Numbered from the stretch's first letter, positions 17,705 through 26,667 are shown. The stretch is 64,000 nt of DNA from Njordibacter sp028825405 (GCF_047730065.1 NZ_CP159829.1:2046001-2110000), one strand, 5' to 3'. The notes: generated by a model from the letters alone, not told the origin. A program made the numbers and translations.

Positions 17705-18340
17705 CTACCTAATTAGATTTTCTAAAAAATCTGTTTTAAACATATCAATAGGAGCAGCACGTCGTTCGAGTTTGGCTCGCAAGATGGCGCCTTCCCAGCC
17801 AATCCAGAATGATTCTGCTTTAGCTGCACAATTAATGTTTGGGGATATTTCTCCAAGTGCCTGACCTGCTAACAAACAGGTTTCAGTTTTACCCTGCCAG
17901 TCAGAGAAGACGTCTACTAGGCGTTGTCGAAAAACTCCTGGCAAGGCATATATTTCAATACCTAGATTACCCACCAGACAGCCTCGATTAAAATCATACT
18001 TGGCCATATTGTTGCGCGCTTCTAAAGTAAAATTATTTAGCCGCTCAAGGGGAGTGTGAGCCTCATTCAGAAACGCCTGATCCAGCATCTTATTAAAAAA
18101 TTTAGCATAGGCATCAATTAGAATCAGACCAAATGCTTCTTTACTGTCAAAATACGCATAAAACGATCCCTTTGGCAGACCTGCTTTTGCAGTAACTTCA
18201 TCCAAACCTGTCGCACCGAAACCTTTTTTGGTTAACAAAGCAACACCAACCGTGATTAGGCGCTGACGATTTTCATCAGTCTGTTGGGCACTTTTACTGG
18301 GTCGCCCTCGTGACTGTTTTATGTTGCTAACTTTATTCAT
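17705..18340 (-). CDS. TetR-family regulator of the acrylate/3-hydroxypropionate genes (predicted)
   Basis: The ATG at 18340 (MNKVSNIKQ) is chosen over 18391 because the extra upstream codons cover a palindromic operator. The product has 211 residues. The helix-turn-helix is around LDEVTAKAGLPKGSFYAYFDSKEAFG near 40-65, as in TetR proteins, and the C-terminal domain is of the kind that binds small ligands. It sits between acuI and the dddC operon, all on the minus strand. AcuR, a known TetR-family regulator of acuI, senses acrylate, so an acrylate or acryloyl-type ligand is plausible, but this is inference. Confidence 0.8.
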   Translation of the reverse strand: MNKVSNIKQSRGRPSKSAQQTDENRQRLITVGVALLTKKGFGATGLDEVTAKAGLPKGSFYAYFDSKEAFGLILIDAYAKFFNKMLDQAFLNEAHTPLERLNNFTLEARNNMAKYDFNRGCLVGNLGIEIYALPGVFRQRLVDVFSDWQGKTETCLLAGQALGEISPNINCAAKAESFWIGWEGAILRAKLERRAAPIDMFKTDFLENLIR

Positions 18341-18351
18341 AAGTTTATTAT

Positions 18352-18367
18352 ATAGACGACCGTCTAA
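18352..18367. promoter_or_regulatory. Palindromic operator just upstream of tetR
   Basis: ATAGACGACCGTCTAA is a near-perfect 16-bp palindrome whose right edge (TTAGAC on the minus strand) matches the outer half-sites of the three dddC-promoter copies. It lies 11 bp before the chosen tetR start, the classic position for TetR autoregulation. Confidence 0.6.
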
Positions 18368-18502
18368 TATTACAAGCCTGGCCCAGTTCATTAGAAAGCA
18401 AGCCTAAATTTTATGCAAGGGGTGGCATGGTGCCATTACCACCCGCCGCAGGTATCCTCGCGTCAAAGTGGCACTTAAAAAGTAGGCATAGTAAAGAAAG
18501 TG

Positions 18503-19483
18503 CTAAGCGTTAACGTTCACCACAAAGCGGCCACGAGTGAGACCCTGCATTTGCTCTTGGGCAGTCTCTAGGGCTTGGCTTAGAGTTATTTCGGTCATAA
18601 TAGCATCTAAGTGAGTAAGATCTAGATCTTCTGCTAAGCGATTCCAGGCCGCAATACGATCCGCCTTAGGACGGTAGACACTGTCAATACCCGCTAGGGT
18701 GATGCCACGTAAGATAAATGGCATTACTGTGGCGGGTAGATCATACCCTTGGGCCAAACCACAGGCTGCAACAGTGCCACCATACTTCATAGACGCACAA
18801 ATATTGGCTAAGGTATGACTACCAGCAACATCAATAGCACCAGCCCAGCGTTCCTTAGCCAAAGGCCTACCTTTTTCGCTCAGTTCATTACGATCCATCA
18901 CTTGGGTGGCACCTAAACTTAACAAATAGTCTTTTTCTTCAGGTCGGCCACTGGAGGCCACAACCGTATAACCCAATTTAGCCAGCAGACTAACAGCCAC
19001 ACTACCTACGCCACCCGCAGCGCCTGTGACCAAAATCTCACCTTGGTCCGGATTCACGCCCTGTTGTTCTAGGGCCATGACACACAACATGGCGGTGTAA
19101 CCTGCGGTGCCAATGGTCATGGCTTGTTTGGGTGTAAAGGCTGAGGGTAAAGGCACCAACCAATCCCCTTTTACACGGGCCTTTTGCGCCAAACCACCCC
19201 AATGGCCTTCACCCACACCAAAGCCATTAAGCACCACTTGATCACCTGCCTTAAAGTCAGCATGATCACTGTGTTCTACGGTGCCTGCAAAATCAATACC
19301 GGGCACCATTGGAAAATTTCGAACTACAGGGGATGCACCCGTTATGGCAAGGCTGTCTTTGTAGTTAAGGGTGGAATAATCCACTTGAATTAACACGTCA
19401 CCCTCAGGTAATTGCTGCTCCTCAATTTGGCTCATTTGAGCACTGTAACCACTGTCATCTTTGTTAATTAGAATTGCTTGCAT
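18503..19483 (-). CDS. acuI: Acrylyl-CoA reductase (NADPH), AcuI
   Basis: A 326-residue medium-chain reductase of the YhdH/AcuI group. It reduces acryloyl-CoA to propionyl-CoA, removing a toxic intermediate. Features include STLNYKDSLAITG near 40, the nucleotide-binding ILVTGAAGGVGSVAVSLLAKLG near 150, and GTVAACGLAQG near 240. Zinc ligands of classical alcohol dehydrogenases are absent, as expected. Its co-location with AcuN, AcuK, DddA and DddC relatives supports the acrylate reading. It lies 162 bp upstream of the tetR start on the same strand and is divergent from the DgcA-like gene. Confidence 0.88.
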   Translation of the reverse strand: MQAILINKDDSGYSAQMSQIEEQQLPEGDVLIQVDYSTLNYKDSLAITGASPVVRNFPMVPGIDFAGTVEHSDHADFKAGDQVVLNGFGVGEGHWGGLAQKARVKGDWLVPLPSAFTPKQAMTIGTAGYTAMLCVMALEQQGVNPDQGEILVTGAAGGVGSVAVSLLAKLGYTVVASSGRPEEKDYLLSLGATQVMDRNELSEKGRPLAKERWAGAIDVAGSHTLANICASMKYGGTVAACGLAQGYDLPATVMPFILRGITLAGIDSVYRPKADRIAAWNRLAEDLDLTHLDAIMTEITLSQALETAQEQMQGLTRGRFVVNVNA

Positions 19484-19599
19484 GAGGGCTTCCTAAGTGT
19501 AATTATTCTAGTCAGAGCCTTGGCATGATACGCGGACTATTAACCATTGCTATTAGCCTTTTAGCTAGTATTGAAATTCCCTCAGAGGGAGGTGCATCA

Positions 19600-21651
19600 G
19601 TGAACCATAATGACCCCTTATTAGAGCCCTACCAGCTTAAACATTTACAGTTGAAAAACCGTATCATGATCACCTCACATGAGCCTGCGTACCCCCAAGA
19701 TGGCATGCCTAAACAAAGATACCGAGCGTATCATGAAGAGCGCGCCAAAGCTGGAGTGAGCCTGACGATGACGGCGGGGTCAGCTACGGTCTCTAAGGAT
19801 AGCCCCCCAGTATTTAATAATATTCTTGCCTACAAAGACGAGGTTGTTCCTTGGCTCAGTGAACTCACCGATGCATGTCACCAACATGGCACTAAAGTAA
19901 TGATCCAATTAACTCACTTGGGGCGCCGAACAGGTTGGAACAAAGGCGACTGGCTACCTGCTGTTTCACCTTCTCACAGGCGCGAGCCAGCTCATCGCGC
20001 GTTTCCAAAGCAGTTAGAAGACTGGGATATTGAACGTATTATCAGAGACTATGCTGATGCAGCAGAACGCATGGCGGCAGCCGGCATGGATGGTATTGAG
20101 TTACAAGCCTATGGGCACTTAATGGACCAGTTTTGGTCACCCATCACCAATACTATGGATGGTCCTTATGGCGGTGCCAACCATGCTCCACTGCAAAACC
20201 GTGTCCAATTTACCCTTGACGTACTAACAGCCATTCGCCAACGCATCGGTGATGAAATGGTGCTGGGCATCCGTTACACCGCTGATGAGGCCATGGCAGG
20301 TGGATTAAGTGCCACTGAAGGCGTGGCTATTTCAAAAATACTCAAAGATACAGGCCAAGTGGACTTTCTTAATGTCATTCGGGGTCATATTGATACCGAT
20401 GCAGCTTTGACCGATGTCATACCCATCATGGGCATGAAAAATGCTCCCCACTTAGACTTTGCAGGTAAAGTTAGGGCCGCCACCGGCATGCCTACTTTTC
20501 ATGCTGGCAAGATCCCTGACCTAGCCACCGCAAGGCATGCCATTGCCAGTGGTCAACTTGACTTGGTAGGCATGACTCGTGCGCACATGGCAGACCCTCA
20601 TCTTATCCAAAAGCTAATGCAAGGCCGAGAACAGGACATTAGACCGTGTGTAGGTGCTAACTATTGCCTTGATCGCATCTATCAAGCGGGAGATGCATTA
20701 TGCATGCACAATGCCGCAACGGGGCGTGAGTTAACCATGCCCCATACCTTTAGTAAGGCTGAAAAGATCAAAAAACTTGTGATTGTGGGGGCTGGCCCTG
20801 CAGGTTTAGAAGCCGCTCGCATTGCCGCTGAAAGAGGTCACAAGGTGACGGTACTCGAAGCTTCTCCCAAAGAAGGAGGCCAGCTTAGACTTGCGGCACA
20901 GACGCCCCGCCGCAAAGAACTGATGAGCATTATTGACTGGCGCATGCAGCAATGTCTCAAACATCATGTGAGTTTTGAATTTAACTGTTGGGCGCAGCCA
21001 GATGACATTTTGAGGCACCAACCTGATGCCGTTATCATTGCCACGGGTGGCATGCCCAATACTGACGTATTAAGCCAAGGCAATGACTTGGTGGTGTCTT
21101 GCTGGGATATCTTAGCGGGTGATGTAAGGCCCGGTAAAAACGTGCTTATTTTTGATGATGCAGGAGATCATCCAGCCCTGCAAGCTGCAGAGTTAATAGC
21201 ACAAAGCGGCGCAAAATTAGAAATCATGACCCCCGATAGAAGTTTTGCCCCTGAAATTATGGCCATGAATTTAGTGCCCTACATGCGCTCCCTACAGGAT
21301 TTAGACGTGACTTTTACTGTCACTTACCGAGTCGATAAAGTGGAGCGTGAGCAAGCTCAACTCAAAGCCACCTTGAGCAGTGATTATGGGGTTGTGAACA
21401 AACACCGTATTATTGATCAAGTCGTCGTAAACCATGGCACCCTGCCCTTAGAAGCGCTTTATTTCGACCTTAAACCCATGTCTTCTAATGCAGGTGAACT
21501 CGATCAAGACGCTTTTATCAACGGCACACCACAAACGGTTAAACGCAATGATAAAGGCCAATTTCAGTTGTTTCGCATTGGTGATGCAGTGGCAGCACGC
21601 AATGTGCACGCGGCCATTTATGATGCTCTACGGCTGATGAAAGATATTTGA
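19600..21651 (+). CDS. DgcA-like flavoprotein demethylase/oxidoreductase (trimethylamine dehydrogenase family)
   Basis: The start is the GTG at 19600, which has GGGAGG 8-9 nt upstream; a frame from 19525 adds 25 residues that cover the promoter. The protein has 683 residues. An old-yellow-enzyme barrel (about 5-360) contains SHEPAYPQDGMPK and IQLTHLGRR. It is followed by a Cys-rich segment starting CVGANYCLDR (about 375-395) that should hold an iron-sulfur cluster, then a nucleotide-binding domain starting VIVGAGPAGLEAARIA. Length and motifs resemble the dimethylglycine/N-methylproline demethylase group. The substrate is unproven; a methylated osmolyte is likely. It is divergently transcribed from acuI. 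Confidence 0.75.
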   Translation: MNHNDPLLEPYQLKHLQLKNRIMITSHEPAYPQDGMPKQRYRAYHEERAKAGVSLTMTAGSATVSKDSPPVFNNILAYKDEVVPWLSELTDACHQHGTKVMIQLTHLGRRTGWNKGDWLPAVSPSHRREPAHRAFPKQLEDWDIERIIRDYADAAERMAAAGMDGIELQAYGHLMDQFWSPITNTMDGPYGGANHAPLQNRVQFTLDVLTAIRQRIGDEMVLGIRYTADEAMAGGLSATEGVAISKILKDTGQVDFLNVIRGHIDTDAALTDVIPIMGMKNAPHLDFAGKVRAATGMPTFHAGKIPDLATARHAIASGQLDLVGMTRAHMADPHLIQKLMQGREQDIRPCVGANYCLDRIYQAGDALCMHNAATGRELTMPHTFSKAEKIKKLVIVGAGPAGLEAARIAAERGHKVTVLEASPKEGGQLRLAAQTPRRKELMSIIDWRMQQCLKHHVSFEFNCWAQPDDILRHQPDAVIIATGGMPNTDVLSQGNDLVVSCWDILAGDVRPGKNVLIFDDAGDHPALQAAELIAQSGAKLEIMTPDRSFAPEIMAMNLVPYMRSLQDLDVTFTVTYRVDKVEREQAQLKATLSSDYGVVNKHRIIDQVVVNHGTLPLEALYFDLKPMSSNAGELDQDAFINGTPQTVKRNDKGQFQLFRIGDAVAARNVHAAIYDALRLMKDI

Positions 21652-21692
21652 AGTGTTTAAGGTTGCGGTTGAGGTAATGACAAGTAGTTATA

Positions 21693-21748
21693 GTTGAGAG
21701 TTGAGAGTTGAGAGGTGAGAGTTGAGAGTTGAGAGTTGAGAGGTGAGC
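21693..21748. repeat. Heptanucleotide tandem repeat, eight units
   Basis: Eight head-to-tail 7-bp units: three GTTGAGA, one GGTGAGA, three GTTGAGA, one GGTGAGC. The 3+1 pattern repeats once, giving a higher-order 28-bp period. It lies in the 116-bp space between two convergent genes and is not part of either. Confidence 0.95.
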
Positions 21749-21767
21749 AGCGACCAACAGGTGCAGA

Positions 21768-22175
21768 CTAAGGCAGCTCACTAAAAAGCAGATCACCCAG
21801 CAACCGCCCTGGCATCAAGGCGAATGTACCAGCCACTAACAGACCGCCAATATATAGCCCAATCATATTCCATTTGTGAGTCTTTACATCACCCACTTTG
21901 ATCGCAAAGTAGGCTTTTGGAACAGTGTAAAGCACTAGTAAACTCAACAAATGAATGTAGCCAAAGTGATCAAACAAGGTAGGGCCTAATTGGGCTGATA
22001 TTAATAAGGTCACCAGCGCTGTCAATAACATGAGGCCCATATAAACGCGGCCCAAACGCTTATGCGGCTCAGTGCCCTTCTTGTTCAACATGATATAGGT
22101 CCCCATGAGGAACGCTGGCCCGATGGTGCTTAAATGCAGCAAAATCAGGGCCTCTTGCCAGTGATCTAATAACAT
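21768..22175 (-). CDS. DUF2306-like small membrane protein
   Basis: A 135-residue protein with four hydrophobic segments. The HKRLGRVYMGLM motif near 38 and the KTHKWNMIGLYIGGLLVAG segment near 98 are characteristic of DUF2306 membrane proteins, whose function is unknown. A tandem 12-bp repeat carrying the Shine-Dalgarno sequence sits immediately upstream of the start at 22175. No functional link to the neighbours is evident. Confidence 0.75.
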   Translation of the reverse strand: MLLDHWQEALILLHLSTIGPAFLMGTYIMLNKKGTEPHKRLGRVYMGLMLLTALVTLLISAQLGPTLFDHFGYIHLLSLLVLYTVPKAYFAIKVGDVKTHKWNMIGLYIGGLLVAGTFALMPGRLLGDLLFSELP

Positions 22176-22178
22176 TTA

Positions 22179-22226
22179 TTTGACCTTATATTTGACCTTA
22201 TATTTGACCTTATATTTGACCTTATA
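22179..22226 (-). repeat. Four 12-bp tandem repeats, each carrying a Shine-Dalgarno sequence
   Basis: On the minus strand TATAAGGTCAAA is repeated four times without error, and the last copy lies 3 nt before the ATG of the DUF2306 gene. Each copy carries TAAGGT, so the ribosome-binding site is present four times. Copy-number slippage would alter the leader without destroying the proximal site. Confidence 0.9.
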
Positions 22227-22277
22227 GTTTACCTCAAACTTGATCCTACTGATATATTTATCATATAACATAAATTA

Positions 22278-23435
22278 CTATTTACACCGTTTTAGCACAA
22301 GGCCAGCAGAGATAGATATTAAGGCCATAACCCAAAACACTTGACCACTAATGTACCCATACAGACCACCAGCTAAGGTCATACTAATACCCATTAATGC
22401 ACCCAGAGCCAGCGCATCATATAAGGTTTGAGCAGACGCCGTTAGTTGATCTGGAACTTTTTGGGTGATGTATTGGGTCATCGCCAAATGAGTTGCGGCA
22501 AAGGTAAAGGCATGCAGTATTTGCACAGTAAAAAGTAGGCCCACATCCGTTGACCATCCAAGTAAAACCCAACGTATAGTGCCCCCGATGACTGCCATCC
22601 ATAGTAGACCTTTGACGCCCACTTTTTTTAACAACCAAAGACCGATCGCAAACAGCACCACTTCAGCCGCCACCCCTTGGGCCCAAAGTAGGCCAATAAT
22701 GCTTTCGCTGATACCTGCCTCCAGCCAATGCAAAGTACCAATGCCATAAAGGGCGCCATGACTTGCTTGTATGAGTGCACTCACCGTCACTACTGCAGCA
22801 AAACCTGGTAATTTAAAAAGCTCTAAGAAGGCCAGTTTTCGAGTTGTTTTAGTTTGTGGACGAATGTCGGGTAGAGATATTGCAAACACAATCACAACGG
22901 CACCAAGGACTAGCAATAGCTGGGGATACGCTTCAATAGAATAAGCTGCAATGTAAAGCCCACTAAGCGTAGACGAGGCAATAAAAGCGACCGAACCCCA
23001 TAATCGAGCTTTGCTATAGTTAAGTTTACCCAAGCGGGCTGAAGCAATAGCAAGTCCATCCACCATGGGCACATGACTAGTTTGCAACGCACCCACAACA
23101 AACCAAACCATGAGCATAGGCCAAAAGGTCTCAATTTGTACAAACACAGCAAAACCCAAAAAGGTGAACACTGACAGCAGTAATATCCAGCGTTTTTTAT
23201 GGCCAGTGGCATCGGCCAATATGCCCACACCCAAACCAAAAAACACCTTGCTTATAAAAGCAGAACTGAGGATTAATGCCGCCTCTTGGGCGTCTAAACC
23301 CCGACTGACCATCCAATAGGGTAAAAACGGTAACACTAAGCCAAAACATGCAAAATATGCAAAGAAAAAACCAGAAAATACCGCGTGTTCACGCCCCTTA
23401 AACAACTCAGTACTAGAGGGCATAATGTTGGCCAT
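22278..23435 (-). CDS. MFS transporter, HcaT/PPP-like family
   Basis: A 385-residue transporter with twelve predicted hydrophobic segments. The N-terminal FACFGLVLPFLPYWM and the segment KARLWGSVAFIASSTLSG near 140 resemble the HcaT-like (MFS_1_like) group of E. coli, which includes a putative phenylpropionate transporter. A real substrate cannot be assigned. The gene ends about 50 bp upstream of the repeats in front of the DUF2306 gene, on the same strand. Confidence 0.8.
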   Translation of the reverse strand: MANIMPSSTELFKGREHAVFSGFFFAYFACFGLVLPFLPYWMVSRGLDAQEAALILSSAFISKVFFGLGVGILADATGHKKRWILLLSVFTFLGFAVFVQIETFWPMLMVWFVVGALQTSHVPMVDGLAIASARLGKLNYSKARLWGSVAFIASSTLSGLYIAAYSIEAYPQLLLVLGAVVIVFAISLPDIRPQTKTTRKLAFLELFKLPGFAAVVTVSALIQASHGALYGIGTLHWLEAGISESIIGLLWAQGVAAEVVLFAIGLWLLKKVGVKGLLWMAVIGGTIRWVLLGWSTDVGLLFTVQILHAFTFAATHLAMTQYITQKVPDQLTASAQTLYDALALGALMGISMTLAGGLYGYISGQVFWVMALISISAGLVLKRCK

Positions 23436-23687
23436 TTAATACCAAAATTAGAACGCACCCTGAATTCTTCGGGCCCATGTCTTTTAGGCTACTACCACTA
23501 ATTAACCTATTTGTTGTCCGTGCCGATGCTTGCCCCATGATAAGTCCTTGGATCAATGGTGAATTTAGCTGCGAAATTGTAGCCTAAGCCGATGCAAAAG
23601 TCCTCTTAGCCCAAGGTCTAGATTGTATTGTGTTGATAGCCTCTTCATAATGGTGATCCCTCCTGATGCTTGCGCATAGGCTCTTCA

Positions 23688-24872
23688 ATGCCCACCACTG
23701 ATCATTTCACTTTTTTGCACCAGGCCCAGAGGCTTAAAATTTTATGTGCTGGCATCGCTAGCCTCATTTTAATGGTTGGCATCGCCCGCTTCGCCTACAC
23801 ACCCATGCTGCCATTAATGCAACACCAGGCAGGCTTAGGTATCGCCCAAGGGGGCTGGTTAGCCGCCTTTAATTATGTGGGCTATTTTTGCGGCGCTTTA
23901 ATTGCCGCCAACATTGTTGATTTGGTTAAAAAAGACCGTTTGTACCGACTAGGTTTAGTAGTGGCTTTAATTACTACGGTAGGCTTAGGGCTCACACAGA
24001 ATTTTTGGGCATGGAGTGTTTTGCGATTTTTTGCAGGTCTGAGTAGCGCAGCAGGGCTATTACTCGGATCAGGGTTAGTAATGCATTGGTTACTGCGCCA
24101 TCAATTGCGTTCTGAACTGGGCATTCATTTTATAGGTATGGGTGCCGGCATTTTTTTAACCGCTTTATTTGTCTACCTAGCAGCAGGGCAAATCAGTTGG
24201 CAGCAGCACTGGTTTTGGCTCACTGCGATAGGTCTATTGTTGGCCTTCCCAGCATGGTTTTGGCTGCCGAGCCCTAATACTAGTGGCTATAACGTCAGTG
24301 GCGATAAAATGATTGACCATCCTCCGTCTGCTCAATTTATCCAAACATTTATGCTGGCCTACTTCTGTGCAGGAGTAAGTTACGCTGTTGTCATTACCTT
24401 TATTGTGGCCCACGTCAATCAGATCGCAGGACAACAAGACTACGGTGCCATCACCTTTATGATTATTGGTCTTGCAGCCGCACCAGCGTGCATTATTTGG
24501 GATTTGATCGCCCGTCAATTAGGTAACTTAAATGCCTTATTGTTGGCCTTTATTCTGCAATTAGCGGGCATGCTTATTCCTATTTTAAGCCCAGGGTTAA
24601 TTTGGACATTTATTGGTGCGGCGCTATTTGGGGGCACTTTTATTGGTCTTGTGAGCTTAGTCCTAACCATGGCCGGACGGTATTTTCCTAATCGCCCTGC
24701 CAAAATGATGGGCAAAATGACCTTATCCTATGGCGTGGCACAGATCGCCGCGCCAGCCGCTGCAGGCGTATTAGCCCAATGGTCAGGCAGCTACACCTTA
24801 AGTATTATTATTGCCTGTGGCACTATGTTTGTGGGTTGCTGCTTGATTTATAGGTTGCGCAAACTTGAATAA
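23688..24872 (+). CDS. MFS transporter of the YbfB/YjiJ family
   Basis: The ATG at 23688 is preferred to an upstream TTG at 23670. The protein is 394 residues with twelve hydrophobic segments. ARFAYTPMLPLMQ near 30, GWLAAFNYVGYFCGALIAA near 55, and AGLSSAAGLLLGSGLVMHWL near 115 identify the YbfB/YjiJ group of uncharacterised MFS transporters. It is divergent from the other MFS gene with a 250-bp spacer in which I see no gene. The substrate is unknown. Confidence 0.85.
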   Translation: MPTTDHFTFLHQAQRLKILCAGIASLILMVGIARFAYTPMLPLMQHQAGLGIAQGGWLAAFNYVGYFCGALIAANIVDLVKKDRLYRLGLVVALITTVGLGLTQNFWAWSVLRFFAGLSSAAGLLLGSGLVMHWLLRHQLRSELGIHFIGMGAGIFLTALFVYLAAGQISWQQHWFWLTAIGLLLAFPAWFWLPSPNTSGYNVSGDKMIDHPPSAQFIQTFMLAYFCAGVSYAVVITFIVAHVNQIAGQQDYGAITFMIIGLAAAPACIIWDLIARQLGNLNALLLAFILQLAGMLIPILSPGLIWTFIGAALFGGTFIGLVSLVLTMAGRYFPNRPAKMMGKMTLSYGVAQIAAPAAAGVLAQWSGSYTLSIIIACGTMFVGCCLIYRLRKLE

Positions 24873-24950
24873 CGCTTTGATTTTTTGTTGAAAAATGCAG
24901 CCCATAGATCCTATTACTGAGCATTAAAAGGTTTTTGACTGTCGGCGTGC

Positions 24951-25568
24951 CTACCCCAGTGCTAACCAAGCTGCGACACCCATCATTAGCGAGCCAGCAA
25001 TGCGATTCATCAAACGCACATTACCACTCTTCTGTAACACCTTGCTGAGGCTTTTACCCCCCAGTGCGTATACCATCAGTGACAAGGCCTCAAGCGTGAG
25101 AATGACACTCAAAAGAACCACCATTTGACTTGGCATGGGCCGTGTAGGGTCAATAAATGGGGGTAGCAAGGCGATAAAAAAAGCCCAACCTTTTGGGTTA
25201 GCAACGGCAGTGATGAATCCTTGAGTTGCCAATTGCAAACGCCCTGTGTTTTTGGGGGTGCCATTTAAATCAATCGCCATTTTGCCTTTGGAGCGCCATA
25301 GTTGAATACCCAAATAGAGTAGATAACCGCCACCCGCAATTTTTAATACGACAAATAATTCTGGATATTGCACGATTAATGCAGCGACCCCTATGACTAC
25401 TGATATGGCCACTAAGCCAACACCTATAAGCTCACCTAACATCATCCACATGGTGCGACGAATACCCACCGTCATTCCCAAAGTTAAGGCTAAGGTCATA
25501 CACATACCCGGGGTCACAGAAACAAAAAAGAAAGTGGGTATTAAGGCCAACAGGAAGGCAGTACTCAT
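24951..25568 (-). CDS. LysE/RhtB-family exporter
   Basis: The ATG at 25568 (MSTAFLLALIPTFFF) gives 205 residues, the usual family length; a longer frame from 25610 adds an atypical tail. The N-terminal PTFFFVSVTPGMCMTLALTLGMTVG pattern and the KIAGGGYLLYLGIQLWRSK segment near 75-90 identify the LysE/RhtB group, which exports amino acids or related metabolites. The site TAVANPKGWAFFIALLPPFID near 120 is also typical. The substrate is unknown. Confidence 0.88.
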   Translation of the reverse strand: MSTAFLLALIPTFFFVSVTPGMCMTLALTLGMTVGIRRTMWMMLGELIGVGLVAISVVIGVAALIVQYPELFVVLKIAGGGYLLYLGIQLWRSKGKMAIDLNGTPKNTGRLQLATQGFITAVANPKGWAFFIALLPPFIDPTRPMPSQMVVLLSVILTLEALSLMVYALGGKSLSKVLQKSGNVRLMNRIAGSLMMGVAAWLALG

Positions 25569-25710
25569 TAATTTTATCCATATAATCAAAGCTAGTGAGG
25601 GATAGTGCATGGCGCTGGAATCTGTGTCAATGGAAGTGTGTATAAGAATCAGTTACCATCAGTTTGAGATCACCTGTGGGCCTGATTAGGTGAAAGTTAA
25701 GGTTAAGTTA

Positions 25711-26667
25711 ATGCACCCAGCTGCGCTGTTTTTTAAATCATTATTTGACGAAATTGTGACTGTTTCGTGGCCTCTTTTTAAGTTGATGGTGCCCATTATT
25801 GTGCTTGTCAAAGTGCTAGAAGAGTTGGGCGGTATTGCAATTTTTGGTCAATGGTTAGGCCCCCTTATGGCCCTTGTAGGGCTACCCCAAGAAATGGGTT
25901 TAGTGTGGGCGGCAACTATAGCGACTAACATCTATGGTGGCATGATTGTGCTCTACTCGCTGGGTAGCGACAGCCCATTAACCGTGGCACAAGTGACCGT
26001 TCTCAGTGGCCTATTATTAATGGCCCACGGCCTGCCTATTGAAGTGCGTATTGCCCAACTGGCGGGTATGCGCATGAGAACGGCTATAGTGACTCGCCTA
26101 CTAGGCGCCTTTGCTTTTGCCTGGCTACTCTATGTGTTTTACCATCAAACTCAAACGCAACAGGGCCCTGCACATATGGTGTGGCAGCCTGACCCTATTG
26201 CCGATGGGCTGGATAACTGGGTGTGGGCTCAAGTAAAAGCCTTGGGCATGATTCAATTAGTTATTATTGTGCTCCTCACATTTTTAAAAATTCTTCGACT
26301 CATTGGGGTAGAAAAAGTCATCCAATGGCTTCTTCGCCCCATGCTTAAATTAATGGGTATAGGCAAGGAAGCTTCTACCATTACCTTGGTAGGCATTACC
26401 CTAGGCCTATCTTTTGGTGGTGGATTATTGATTAAAGAGGCCAATGCGGGGCATGTATCCAAACAGGATGTGTTTACCTCCCTTATATTTTTAGGCTTCT
26501 GCCATAGCCTTATTGAGGATACCTTACTGGTACTTTTATTGGGTGCTCACCTGTGGGGCATACTTTGGTTTCGTTTGGTGTTCGCTTTTGTCTTTACCTG
26601 TGCAGTGAGTTATTGGCTCACTAAGATGAGCCCTGAATTTCAGCAAAAATATTTGTTGCGACCTTAG
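25711..26667 (+). CDS. Gate-domain (nucleoside-recognition) inner-membrane protein
   Basis: A 318-residue protein from the ATG at 25711, which has AAGG 9-10 nt upstream; a GTG at 25690 in the same frame is possible. It has two copies of a Gate-like membrane unit, with conserved ATNIYGGMIVLYS near 70 and GGGLLIKEANAGHVSK near 240. Members resemble SpmA/SpmB and nucleoside transporter gates. The role is unknown. It ends 11 bp before arfB and probably shares its transcript. Confidence 0.75.
   Translation: MHPAALFFKSLFDEIVTVSWPLFKLMVPIIVLVKVLEELGGIAIFGQWLGPLMALVGLPQEMGLVWAATIATNIYGGMIVLYSLGSDSPLTVAQVTVLSGLLLMAHGLPIEVRIAQLAGMRMRTAIVTRLLGAFAFAWLLYVFYHQTQTQQGPAHMVWQPDPIADGLDNWVWAQVKALGMIQLVIIVLLTFLKILRLIGVEKVIQWLLRPMLKLMGIGKEASTITLVGITLGLSFGGGLLIKEANAGHVSKQDVFTSLIFLGFCHSLIEDTLLVLLLGAHLWGILWFRLVFAFVFTCAVSYWLTKMSPEFQQKYLLRP

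Noticed and set aside
18341..18391. Longer TetR start at 18391
   Set aside because: The added codons cover the palindromic operator and look non-coding.
19525..19599. Longer start of the DgcA-like protein, resembling a signal peptide
   Set aside because: A strong GGGAGG precedes the GTG at 19600 and the shorter form has the normal family length; the extra residues lie in the divergent promoter region.
21539..21796. Minus-strand open frame across the heptamer repeat
   Set aside because: Its sequence derives from the repeat and from the opposite strand of the flavoprotein gene; there is no ribosome-binding site.
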